Below, one piece after another: positions 32,764 to 40,334 of a DNA stretch of 64,000 nucleotides (position 1 is its first letter; each line of letters opens with the position of its first letter). A model generated the notes under the pieces. It ran no database searches. It saw only the letters and a list, made by a program, of their open reading frames with translations, and was not told the origin of the DNA. Source of the DNA: Actinospineispora spinosispora DSM 44797 (GTDB lineage Bacteria > Actinomycetota > Actinomycetes > Mycobacteriales > Pseudonocardiaceae). The position numbers and the translations under genes are program-made. Location: assembly GCF_000429025.1 (NCBI RefSeq), contig NZ_AUBB01000024.1, positions 1 to 64,000 on the forward strand. Direction: 5' to 3'.

Positions 32764-33803
32764 GGCAGGTCGAACCCGAACGCCGCCGGGCCGGCGACGA
32801 CCAGCCCGTCCGGGGTGTGCCAGCGCGGCGCGGCGGGCAGCACGAGCACCTCGACCCGCATGCCGACCTCCATCCGCTCGATGTCGAGAAGATAGTGGCC
32901 GGGCAGCCCGAGCACACAGATGCAGTCCGGGGTGCTGGCCGCGACCAAGCCGTCGACCACCACGACGGCGATCTCGTTGAGCGCTTCGAGCCGGACGATC
33001 CGGCGCAGGTCGCGGTCCTCCTCGAGCACGACGCTGACCGGGCGGGCCGGCTGGGCCGAACCGAGCGTCGGTTCGTGCTCGGTCACCGCGAGCACCACGC
33101 CGGTGATGAGCCGGGTACCGCCGAGACGCCGGGCGACGTCGCCCCGCGCCGAGGCGTCCCGCAGCGTCCGTCCGGCCTCCACCGTCCTGGTCACGCTGTG
33201 TGGGATCGCCACGTCCGCCACCGTCGCGGCGCTCATCGGGTACATCGCGACGGCGGCCCATCCGCCGCAGGCGAGGACGAACGGCCTGGTCACCGCCTCC
33301 ACCCTGCTCAGCGGCACGTCGAGGACGGCGAGCTCACCGCCGGAACCGGACAGTGCCATCGGCGTCGGGGACACCCCCTCCAGCCGGTACACAGTGCTCT
33401 CCAGCAGGGAGAACGTGCGGCCGATGCCGTCCGCGTCGATCAACGGCAGGTCGAGCTGCCGCGCCGCCGCGACCGGCAGGACGGCGTTGTTGCCGCCCGT
33501 GTTGAGCGGCACGATCGCGCCGACGTCGCGGCGCAGCCGCTGCTCCAGGGCGCGCACCGCCGCGACGAACTCGTCACCGGTGGGCAGCAGCTCCTCGAAC
33601 AGCGTCGCCGAACCCGCCATGCCGACGGCGACCACGAGCGTGTCCGGCGCCAGCGCGTCCGCGTCGACCAACGGCACCGGGCCACCGTCGAGCAGCAGCT
33701 CACGCGTCCACTCGACCACGGTGGCCGAGGTGCGCCTGCCACCGCCGGATGCGTAGAGCGTGCCGCCGAGCATCAGGTCGTCGAGCTGGTCGGCGGTCAC
33801 CAT
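32760..33803 (-). CDS. DUF917 family protein (S-methyl-thiohydantoin desulfurase-like)
   Basis: 347 residues. DUF917 landmarks: MVTADQLDDLMLGGTLYASGGGRR, a Gly-rich VGMAGSATLFEELLPTGDE, VGAIVPLNTGGNNAVLPVAAA, then ADGIGRTFSLLESTVYRLEG and a C-terminal PDCICVLGLPGHYLLDIE. Members occur next to hydantoinase genes, and one is reported to act on thiohydantoins. The ATG at 33803 overlaps the stop of the HyuA-like gene; a GTG at 33800 is an alternative. Confidence 0.85.
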   Translation of the reverse strand: MVTADQLDDLMLGGTLYASGGGRRTSATVVEWTRELLLDGGPVPLVDADALAPDTLVVAVGMAGSATLFEELLPTGDEFVAAVRALEQRLRRDVGAIVPLNTGGNNAVLPVAAARQLDLPLIDADGIGRTFSLLESTVYRLEGVSPTPMALSGSGGELAVLDVPLSRVEAVTRPFVLACGGWAAVAMYPMSAATVADVAIPHSVTRTVEAGRTLRDASARGDVARRLGGTRLITGVVLAVTEHEPTLGSAQPARPVSVVLEEDRDLRRIVRLEALNEIAVVVVDGLVAASTPDCICVLGLPGHYLLDIERMEVGMRVEVLVLPAAPRWHTPDGLVVAGPAAFGFDLP

Positions 33804-35104
33804 GGCGGCTCGTGCGTCCGTCCCCCGGCACGGACGACGATGTGCTGCGCGCCGCGCGGCAGATAGGACAGGGGCGTGGTGCGGACGCTGCCGACCCGCG
33901 CCGTGGCCGGGTCCGCGCCGACCCCGGCGACCTTGGCCAGTGCCTCGTCGCCGAGCGCACCGACGGCCTCGGCCAGCTCGTCCGCGCCGTGCACGACGGT
34001 CAGCCGTTCCACGGAGGTGCCGGGCGACGCGGTCGCCGCACCCACCGCGGCGGCGATCATCGCGTCGGCGGGACGGATCACGTCCTCGACCCGAACGCCC
34101 CATCGGGTCGCCGCGTCCCGCAGCAGCCCGGGGATGTCCGCTCCGACCGCGATCGCGGGCAGCCCGAACGCGCCGTTCTCGGTCGAACCCCAGCAGCGCG
34201 GTGGCTCGCCGGTGTGTTCCAGAACCTCCGGGACGAGTGCGCCGACCCGAATCCCTCGGACCGTCTGCGGCGTCGCGGGTGGTCTCGGGCGACCGTCGGT
34301 CACCAGTCCGGATCGTGCTCCAGGTGGCGAGATGTCGAGGACCAGCGCGCGGTCGTGCCCGCTGAGCAGCGCCGCGCCGCGAGCCGAGGCCGCCCAGCCA
34401 CCCGCCAGCGCCACGACCGGGAACCGGCGGAGGTACTCGGCGCTGACCGCCGCGCCGTCACTGGTCACGAACATGAGCGCGACCTCCGGCGGAACGACCA
34501 GGTCGTCGACCAGACGGCCGGCGCGGCGGCGCAGCCCCGAGTTCAGCACCGCGGCGTTCTCCCGGTCGCGCAGGCCGAGGCCGCCGAGCTCGTGGGACAG
34601 CGTCACGTCGAGGTCGGGGAACTCGTGGCGCAGCAGCTCGGCGACCCGGCGCTCGTGGTCCGGGACCGCGCCGGAACCCACGGCGCACACCGCGACCTCC
34701 CGGACCTCGTCGGCGGCGGCGCCGTCGATGAACCGCGCGACCGCGTCGAGGTCCAGCGACGCCAGCTCTCGACCGGACAGGTCGTGCCCACCGGGCAGGG
34801 TCGTCTGGTGTCGCCCCAGGTTCGCCCGGATCGAGTCGGGCCAGCCGGAGAGGGGCGCCAGGATCGTTCTGCCCGCCTGGGCGAGGCGCAGGACCGCGAC
34901 CGGTGCCAGGTCGTCCAGGCCGTCGGAGAGTGTGTCGGTGGCGATGGTGACCGATGCCGGCCGATCCAGGGGGAACGCGTCCAGCATCGCGCCCGGAGCC
35001 GGTTCGAGCACCCGATGGTCGAGCACCGTTCCGTCGGCGTCGAGCAGTGCCGAACACACGAGGCCGCGGTTCCAGCCGATCCCGACCCGACGCGCGCCGC
35101 TCAC
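33797..35104 (-). CDS. HyuA-like hydantoinase/oxoprolinase family protein, short form
   Basis: 435 residues from a GTG at 35104. It has HyuA-type ATPase elements (VGIGWNRGLVCSALLDADGTVLDH at the start, VALAGGWAASARG and an ALVLDISPPGARSGLV loop that replaces the usual DIGGTT). It lacks about 200 residues of the full-length enzyme at 13.2 kb. The first phosphate loop reads Gly-Trp-Asn-Arg-Gly where HyuA has Gly-Gly-Thr-Phe. It may be a specialised partner of DUF917 rather than a full hydantoinase. It starts the three-gene operon with DUF917 and PucR. Confidence 0.75.
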   Translation of the reverse strand: MSGARRVGIGWNRGLVCSALLDADGTVLDHRVLEPAPGAMLDAFPLDRPASVTIATDTLSDGLDDLAPVAVLRLAQAGRTILAPLSGWPDSIRANLGRHQTTLPGGHDLSGRELASLDLDAVARFIDGAAADEVREVAVCAVGSGAVPDHERRVAELLRHEFPDLDVTLSHELGGLGLRDRENAAVLNSGLRRRAGRLVDDLVVPPEVALMFVTSDGAAVSAEYLRRFPVVALAGGWAASARGAALLSGHDRALVLDISPPGARSGLVTDGRPRPPATPQTVRGIRVGALVPEVLEHTGEPPRCWGSTENGAFGLPAIAVGADIPGLLRDAATRWGVRVEDVIRPADAMIAAAVGAATASPGTSVERLTVVHGADELAEAVGALGDEALAKVAGVGADPATARVGSVRTTPLSYLPRGAQHIVVRAGGRTHEPPW

Positions 35105-35329
35105 CAACCGACAGTAACCCAGCAAATCCCCCGGCTCACCGAGCATGCCCCCAACTCGCGCGGCACAATTCCCCGACTCGCGCGGCGGAATGTCCCGACG
35201 CGCGCCGCGGAATCTAGCGACTCGCGGGCTCCGTCCGCGAGTCGCGGGTTTTGGCAGGGTGAGTCGGGACATTTGCTGCGCGAGTCGGGAGATTCCGCGG
35301 CGCGAGTTGGGAGATTGTGCAGGTCGGGG
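35105..35329. repeat. Family-C repeat cluster (CGACTCGCG motifs, both orientations)
   Basis: Seven or more copies of a CGACTCGCG or CGAGTCG-G core, spaced 20-30 bp apart and alternating orientation: CAACTCGCGCGGC, CGACTCGCGCGGCGGAAT, AGCGACTCGCGGG, CGCGAGTCGCGGG, GCGAGTCGGGA, GCGAGTTGGGAGATT. GGAATCTAGCGACTCGCG here also occurs at about 17565. Inverted pairs such as GCGACTCGCGG/CCGCGAGTCGC at 35217-35247 can form hairpins. No gene is seen. Confidence 0.75.
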
Positions 35330-36772
35330 CTAGTGGCCGCCGAAGCCGCCTCCGCCGCCGTGGCCACCGCCACCGCCACCGCCGCCGCCACCGCCGTGGC
35401 CACCGCCGTTGTTGCCGCCGCCTCCGTTGTTGGAGTGGCTCTGGGAGCGGCCTCCGCCGTGGTCTCCGCCGCCGTTGTTGCCGCCGCCGCGGTTCGAGCC
35501 CCAGGAGGAGCCGCGGTTGCCGTTGTCGGAGCGGCCCTCGGTGTTGCTGTTGCTGTTGCGGTCGGAGCGCGAGGGCGACGAGCCCCGCTCCTCCGAGCGG
35601 GAGGACGTGTCCCGGTTCTGGGTGCCGCTGTTCTGGGTGCCGCTGTTCTGGGCGGCGCGCGGCGTCGGCTGGGTGGCGGGCTGTTGCTGCACGCCCTGTG
35701 CCGGAGCCGAGGGCTGGTTCGCGTTCGGCTGCGCCTGGGTGGCGTTGGGGGTGGCGGCCGACCTCGGGGCGGCCGCGACCGGACGGGGAACGCTGAACCG
35801 GTCGGACGACCGATCCGGGTGGTGCGAGGAGCCGTCCGAGTCGGAATCGTCGTCGGATCGGTTCGTGTCGCCGTCGGTGGAGTCCGGCTCGCGCTCGGGC
35901 GCACCCAGGCTCGGGACCACGTCGGCGTCGGGGGTGACAGCGGGACGTGAGCCGGCCGGGGCGGGGGCGCCGGGCGGAAGGAGGGGTGCGTCCGGTGCGC
36001 GTTCCACGTCGGGCGGCGGCATGAGCATGGCGCCCGGCCCACCCGAGGGCGGCAGCACCGCGCGCGGTGCTCCGGCCTGGTACTGGACGACGGCGAACGT
36101 GCCGCCCACACCGACGATCGACAGCGCGGCGGCCGCGGCGGTGGCGACGGTGAGGCGTTGCCGGATGGCCCGGTGGAAGACCTGCTCGGTGGCGCGGCGG
36201 TCGGACCCGTAGGACAGGGCGTGCGTCAGGTCGTCCAGCTGCCGCGCCGCCCAGGTGTGCACCGCGCCGGTATCCGGCTGGTGGTGCCCGAGCTGGGCGG
36301 CGAGTGCCTCGTAGGCCTGAGCGAGTCCGGTCCCGACGACATCGGGCGTCAGACCTTCCTCCTCCGCGATGCGCGCCTGGTCCAGTCCGGCGACGTGGTG
36401 CAGCGCGAGGACCGTGCGCTGTTCGGAGGGCAGGGCGGCGAGTGCCTCGAAGGTCGGCAGGGCGACCGGCGCGATCCACTCGGTGTCGTTGGGGGACCTG
36501 TTCTGGCCGTCCGTGGCACGCTTGCGGCGCGGCGGTGCCGCCTGCCTGGCCCTGCGGCGCGTCCAGGCCGCCGGGTCGGGCAGCGCCCGCACGGTGTCCC
36601 ACCGGCGCCAGGCGTGGGTGAGGGCCCGCTGCGCGACCTTGTGCGCGTGCGCCCGCTCACCGTCAAGAGCGTGCAGCAGAGCGACCAACGTCGGGTAGTT
36701 GTCCCCATGGAAGCGAGCGAACTCGGCCTTCCGCGACGTCGGCTCCTCGTCAGCGTTGAACGGGTCCATCAT
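35330..36772 (-). CDS. Sigma-70-like protein with transmembrane helix and Gly/Asn-rich extracellular tail
   Basis: 480 residues. Residues about 15-75 resemble region 2 of an ECF sigma factor (FARFHGDNYPTLVALLHAL, AWRRWDTVRALPDPAAWTRR). Residues about 105-160 resemble region 4 (LPSEQRTVLALHHVAGLDQARIAEEEGL). A single membrane helix (about 205-230, LTVATAAAAALSIVGVGGTFAVV) follows, then 250 residues of Pro/Ser/Asp and finally Asn/Gly-rich low complexity with NSGTQ repeats and runs of Gly. Region 2 is weak at the -10-recognition helix. It could be a membrane-tethered sigma factor or a structural protein that inherited sigma domains. Confidence 0.75.
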   Translation of the reverse strand: MMDPFNADEEPTSRKAEFARFHGDNYPTLVALLHALDGERAHAHKVAQRALTHAWRRWDTVRALPDPAAWTRRRARQAAPPRRKRATDGQNRSPNDTEWIAPVALPTFEALAALPSEQRTVLALHHVAGLDQARIAEEEGLTPDVVGTGLAQAYEALAAQLGHHQPDTGAVHTWAARQLDDLTHALSYGSDRRATEQVFHRAIRQRLTVATAAAAALSIVGVGGTFAVVQYQAGAPRAVLPPSGGPGAMLMPPPDVERAPDAPLLPPGAPAPAGSRPAVTPDADVVPSLGAPEREPDSTDGDTNRSDDDSDSDGSSHHPDRSSDRFSVPRPVAAAPRSAATPNATQAQPNANQPSAPAQGVQQQPATQPTPRAAQNSGTQNSGTQNRDTSSRSEERGSSPSRSDRNSNSNTEGRSDNGNRGSSWGSNRGGGNNGGGDHGGGRSQSHSNNGGGGNNGGGHGGGGGGGGGGGHGGGGGFGGH

Positions 36773-36860
36773 TCAACCCTTCGGTGAGCGGACTCTGATC
36801 ATCACAGATTTGACATCGAACCATCACATCGAGTGACCTGAAAGAGGGTATCGATTGGGC

Positions 36861-36875
36861 TGTGCGTGTCGCACA
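36861..36875. promoter_or_regulatory. Short inverted repeat upstream of the SDR gene
   Basis: TGTGCGTGTCGCACA: arms TGTGCG and CGCACA around TGT, 67 bp before the SDR start in the gap between divergent genes. A candidate operator; no specific regulator can be named. Confidence 0.35.
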
Positions 36876-36941
36876 TCTGACTCGCTCAACCGTGCTCGAC
36901 GCACAGGGGTGGACCGGTCGGCCGAGCTTAGGTTGGTCACC

Positions 36942-37655
36942 ATGATGGACGGACAACGCGTGGTGATCATCGGCGGGAGCTCGGGAATCGGGTTCGCGGT
37001 CGCCCGGCAGGTCGTCGCGGACGGTGGGCAGGTGGTGCTCGGCGGCCGGGACCGGGAGCGGCTGGACGCGGCGGTCGGGAAGCTGGGTGACGCCGCGAGC
37101 GGCGGTCAGGTCGACACCGGCGACAAGGAGTCGATCGCGCGGTTCTTCGACCGGATCGACCACCTGGACCAGCTGTTCGCGCCCGGCTCCAGCTACGGCA
37201 GGGGCCGGCTGACCGAGATCAGCGACGAGCTGGCGGAGAGCCCGTTCCGGTCGAAGTTCTGGGGCCAGTACTACGCGGTCAGACACGCGGTGCCGAAGCT
37301 CGCCTCCACCGGGTCGGTCGTGTTGATGGGCGGCGCCTACAGCGCCCGGCCGCCGTCGGACGGTGCGGCGTACGCGGCGTGCAACAGCGCGCTGGAAGGG
37401 CTGGGACGTGCGTTGGCGGTCGAGCTGGCGCCGGTCAGGGTCAACGTCGTCGCACCGGGGATCGTCGACAGTGAACTGTGGGCGAAGCTGCCGCCGCAGG
37501 TCAAGGAGGCGAACTTCGCCTCGTACGGCGAGCAGGCGCTGGTGCACCGGGCGGGCACGGTCGAGGAGATCGCGCAGACGGTCCTCTACCTGATGACCAA
37601 CCGCTACACGACCGGTTCGGTCCTCTACCCTGACGGCGGTTTCACGTTGCGCTGA
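36942..37655 (+). CDS. Short-chain dehydrogenase/reductase-type protein lacking the catalytic Lys
   Basis: 237 residues from the ATG at 36942 (AGGTTGG upstream). The cofactor loop is VIIGGSSGIGFAVARQV (TGxxxGIG variant), and a Ser precedes AAYAACNSALEGLGRALA. The usual YxxxK is Tyr-Ala-Ala-Cys-Asn, so the Lys is Asn. The NNAG motif is also altered (LFAPGSSYG). The C-terminus YTTGSVLYPDGGFTL is a normal SDR end. Such divergent SDRs exist as a subgroup; activity may be lost or changed. Confidence 0.8.
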   Translation: MMDGQRVVIIGGSSGIGFAVARQVVADGGQVVLGGRDRERLDAAVGKLGDAASGGQVDTGDKESIARFFDRIDHLDQLFAPGSSYGRGRLTEISDELAESPFRSKFWGQYYAVRHAVPKLASTGSVVLMGGAYSARPPSDGAAYAACNSALEGLGRALAVELAPVRVNVVAPGIVDSELWAKLPPQVKEANFASYGEQALVHRAGTVEEIAQTVLYLMTNRYTTGSVLYPDGGFTLR

Positions 37656-37717
37656 GCCAGCCCTGCATGCGACAGCGGATTTCCGTCCGCTTAATGAACT
37701 GATGAAAGAATTCAATA

Positions 37718-37741
37718 CATAACTTGTAGTTGCAAGTTATG
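37718..37741. promoter_or_regulatory. AT-rich palindrome upstream of the acyl-CoA synthetase gene
   Basis: Perfect 9-bp arms CATAACTTG (37718-37726) and CAAGTTATG (37733-37741) around TAGTTG. It lies 78 bp before the likely start codon. The size and symmetry fit a TetR or GntR operator controlling the acyl-CoA synthetase gene. The AT-richness contrasts with the surroundings. Confidence 0.6.
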
Positions 37742-37818
37742 CTCAGCTTAACTCTCCGCTGGTCCACCCAGGCGATCCGGGTGTGAAGTACGACTCAGTG
37801 CACAGTAGAGTGTCCTCG

Positions 37819-39657
37819 ATGAGCGCGAATGGTGTGCGGGGGACCGTCCTCGACCTGGTGGACCGCAACGCCACAGCGCACGCCGGCATGACCGCGATGA
37901 TCGACAACGGCACCGTTCTCAGCTGGTCGCAGTACCGGCAGCGGGCGCGGGCCGTCGCGCTGGCCCTGCTCGAACTGGGCCTGGAGCGCGGTGAGGTCGT
38001 CGGTCTGCACATGGTGAACCGCGCCGAACACGTGCTCGCCGACGTCGGTGTCCTGATGGCGGGTGGCGTCCCGACCAGCTTCTATCTCGGGCTCACCGCC
38101 GACCAGCTGTACTACCTGGCGCGTGACTGCGCGGCATCGGTGATCATCGTGGACGCCGACCAGCTCCCGCTGTGGCAGCAGGTCCGCCCCCGGCTGCCGT
38201 GGCTGCGTCAGATCGTGGTGCTCGACGCGGACGACGATGACCCGTTATCCGCCGGTGTCCTGCGGTTCGAGCGGTGGATCGACGACGCCGACCACAAGCT
38301 GGCGAAGCGCGGGGCCCTGGTCGATGCCTCGCGCGCCCAGGTCAAGGCCGACGACGTCCTGGCGATCGTGTACACCTCCGGGACCACCGGCCAGCCCAAG
38401 GGCGTGATCCTCACCCACACGAATGCGCGCTGGATGGTGGAGGAGGTCGCGCGACAGATCGGTGAACATCTCGGTGGCGCGGTGGGCTGGTCGTCCATTT
38501 CCTATCTTCCGTTCGCGCACGTCGCTGAACGACTCTTCTCCTACTATTTCGCATTGACCAGCACGGTCACCGTGACATTTGTGCGTGATGTGAACCAGAT
38601 GTCGGCCGTACTGCCGGTCGCGCGTCCCTATCTCTACTTCGGGCCACCCGCCGTCTGGGAGAAGATCTACAGTTCGGTCCGGGCGCAGATGGCAACCGCG
38701 ACCAATCCGGCGAACCGGGTGCTGGGTCGCTGGTCGGTGCAGGTCGCGCAGTCGATGGGGCGCAAGACCTTCGGGCAGCGCGCCCCGTCGATGATGAGCC
38801 GGATGCTCCACCCGATCATGAACCGCCTGGTCTACGAGAAGCTGCGGGTCGCGCTCGGTATGGACCGGGTGGTGTTCGCGGTGAGCGGCACGTCCTCGCT
38901 GTCGCCCGAGGTGATGACCTTCTTCGCCGGTATCGGCATCACCATCATCGAGATCTTCGGGCCGACGGAGAGCGGGATGGTCACGATGAGCCCGCTCGAT
39001 GCGCCGCGCATCGGCACCGTGGGCCGCTCGATGGCCGGCGTCGAGCTGAAGATCGCCTCGGACGGCGAGATCCTGGTCAGCAGCCCCGCGGTGGCGCCGG
39101 GCTACCTGCGCCGAGCGGGCGGGGTGAGCGAGATCCTCGACTCCGACGGCTGGTTGCGGACCGGTGACCTCGGCGAGCTCGACGACGACGGCTACCTGCG
39201 GCTGTACGGACGCAAGCAGGAGCTCATCACCACCTCGACCGGCATCGAGATCTCCCCTGGCTACGTCGAGAGCACCCTGACCAGCGGGTCGACGCTGATC
39301 GGCTCGGTGTTCGTGTACGGGGACAGGAAGCCAGGGCTGGTCGCGCTGATCACGCTCAACCCGGACACCTGGCAGGACTGGTGCATGGCGAACGGCGTCG
39401 TGATGGAGTCGACGAACCAGGCGCTGTACAACCCCAAGGCGCGCTCGGAGATCGTGCGCGCGATCAAGGCGAGCAACGAGCTGCTGCCCGAGGGCGGGCA
39501 GATCCGGGACTGGGTGCTGCTCGAGGAGCACTGGAGCTACGAGACCGGTGAGCTCACGCCCACCATGAAGCTGCGCCGGTCGGTCATCCTCGACCGGTAC
39601 CGGGAGGAGATCCTGCGGCTGTACGCGGGCCTGCCGGCCCTGGAGCAGGAGAGCTAG
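37819..39657 (+). CDS. Long-chain fatty-acid (or steroid acid) CoA ligase, FadD-like
   Basis: 612 residues from the ATG at 37819 (GTG at 37783 is an alternative). It is an adenylate-forming enzyme: AMP-binding loop VYTSGTTGQPKGVILTHTN, A5-like EIFGPTESGMVT, and the hinge region DGWLRTGDLGELDDDGYLRLYGRKQELI with Lys-Gln-Glu-Leu. The long-chain type is indicated by length and the VSGTSSLSPEVMTFFAGIGI segment. It activates a carboxylic acid as an acyl-AMP and then an acyl-CoA. It stands beside aromatic or terpenoid catabolic genes, so the acid may be cyclic. Its stop overlaps the TetR stop by 3 bp. Confidence 0.9.
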   Translation: MSANGVRGTVLDLVDRNATAHAGMTAMIDNGTVLSWSQYRQRARAVALALLELGLERGEVVGLHMVNRAEHVLADVGVLMAGGVPTSFYLGLTADQLYYLARDCAASVIIVDADQLPLWQQVRPRLPWLRQIVVLDADDDDPLSAGVLRFERWIDDADHKLAKRGALVDASRAQVKADDVLAIVYTSGTTGQPKGVILTHTNARWMVEEVARQIGEHLGGAVGWSSISYLPFAHVAERLFSYYFALTSTVTVTFVRDVNQMSAVLPVARPYLYFGPPAVWEKIYSSVRAQMATATNPANRVLGRWSVQVAQSMGRKTFGQRAPSMMSRMLHPIMNRLVYEKLRVALGMDRVVFAVSGTSSLSPEVMTFFAGIGITIIEIFGPTESGMVTMSPLDAPRIGTVGRSMAGVELKIASDGEILVSSPAVAPGYLRRAGGVSEILDSDGWLRTGDLGELDDDGYLRLYGRKQELITTSTGIEISPGYVESTLTSGSTLIGSVFVYGDRKPGLVALITLNPDTWQDWCMANGVVMESTNQALYNPKARSEIVRAIKASNELLPEGGQIRDWVLLEEHWSYETGELTPTMKLRRSVILDRYREEILRLYAGLPALEQES

Positions 39658-40244
39658 CCGTACCGGAGCGCGGCGGTGATGAAGGAGCGCAGGACGTCGT
39701 TCTTGCGCGCGGCCCCGGGCTCTCCACCCAGCGCCGCGATGCGGTCGTCGAATGCACTCTGGGTCAGCGCGCCGACCGCGAACAGGTACGCCCACTCGTA
39801 GAAGCCGGGCCGCTTGCCCGGTAGCGCACCCTTGAGCGCCTCGATGAACCGGCGGGCCATCGGGTCGAACAGGCCGCTGATCACCTTGCGCTCCCGGCTC
39901 GACGGGTCCGAGGCCTCCCGCAGGACGAGCTTGCGGTACCAGATCCCGTCGTCGTCGAGCTGGATGACCGGGTCCATGAACGCGGCGACGATCCGCTCCA
40001 GCGCATCTGGCGCGGTCAGGTCTTCGACCTTCTCCAGCAGCTCCTGACGTTCGTCGTTGACGTGCTGACGCCGCTCGAACACCGCCGTGTACAGGATCAG
40101 CTTCGACTCGAAGTGGTAGCCGATCAGCGACAGCTTGACGTCGGCCGCCTTGGCGATCTCGCGCAGCGCCGTGCCGTGGTAGCCCTCCTCGGCGAACACC
40201 CGCTCGGCGGCGTCGAGGATGCGGTTGCGCCGGTCGGGTAACAC
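39654..40244 (-). CDS. TetR-family transcriptional regulator
   Basis: 196 residues from a GTG at 40244 (AAGGAGG just upstream). The helix-turn-helix reads RRNRILDAAERVFAEEGYHGTALREIAKAADVKLSLIGYHFESK. The C-terminal domain has the TetR_C pattern of fatty-acid or catabolic regulators (LERIVAAFMDPVIQLDDDGIWYRKLVLRE). It is divergent from an MFS gene; a palindrome in the shared promoter (40262-40281) is the probable operator. Confidence 0.87.
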   Translation of the reverse strand: MLPDRRNRILDAAERVFAEEGYHGTALREIAKAADVKLSLIGYHFESKLILYTAVFERRQHVNDERQELLEKVEDLTAPDALERIVAAFMDPVIQLDDDGIWYRKLVLREASDPSSRERKVISGLFDPMARRFIEALKGALPGKRPGFYEWAYLFAVGALTQSAFDDRIAALGGEPGAARKNDVLRSFITAALRYG

Positions 40245-40252
40245 GGCCCTCC

Positions 40253-40282
40253 TTGACCAGACTGACTGGACGTCCGTACAGT
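40253..40282 (+). promoter_or_regulatory. MFS promoter with operator in its spacer
   Basis: TTGACC (40253-40258) and TACAGT (40277-40282), with 18 bp between, form a good promoter for the rightward MFS gene. The spacer is covered by CTGACTGGACGTCCGTACAG (40262-40281), an imperfect palindrome with a perfect GGACGTCC centre and CTG/CAG ends. This is the expected place for TetR repression. Confidence 0.55.
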
Positions 40283-40334
40283 TTCCTGGGCCAAGCTTAA
40301 TGGTTGGTCGTGGCCATTCAACAGGGGGCGCGCA

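Noticed and set aside
35105..35329. CGACTCGCG cluster considered as a CRISPR array
   Set aside because: Motifs are too short and irregular, alternate in orientation, and there are no cas genes.
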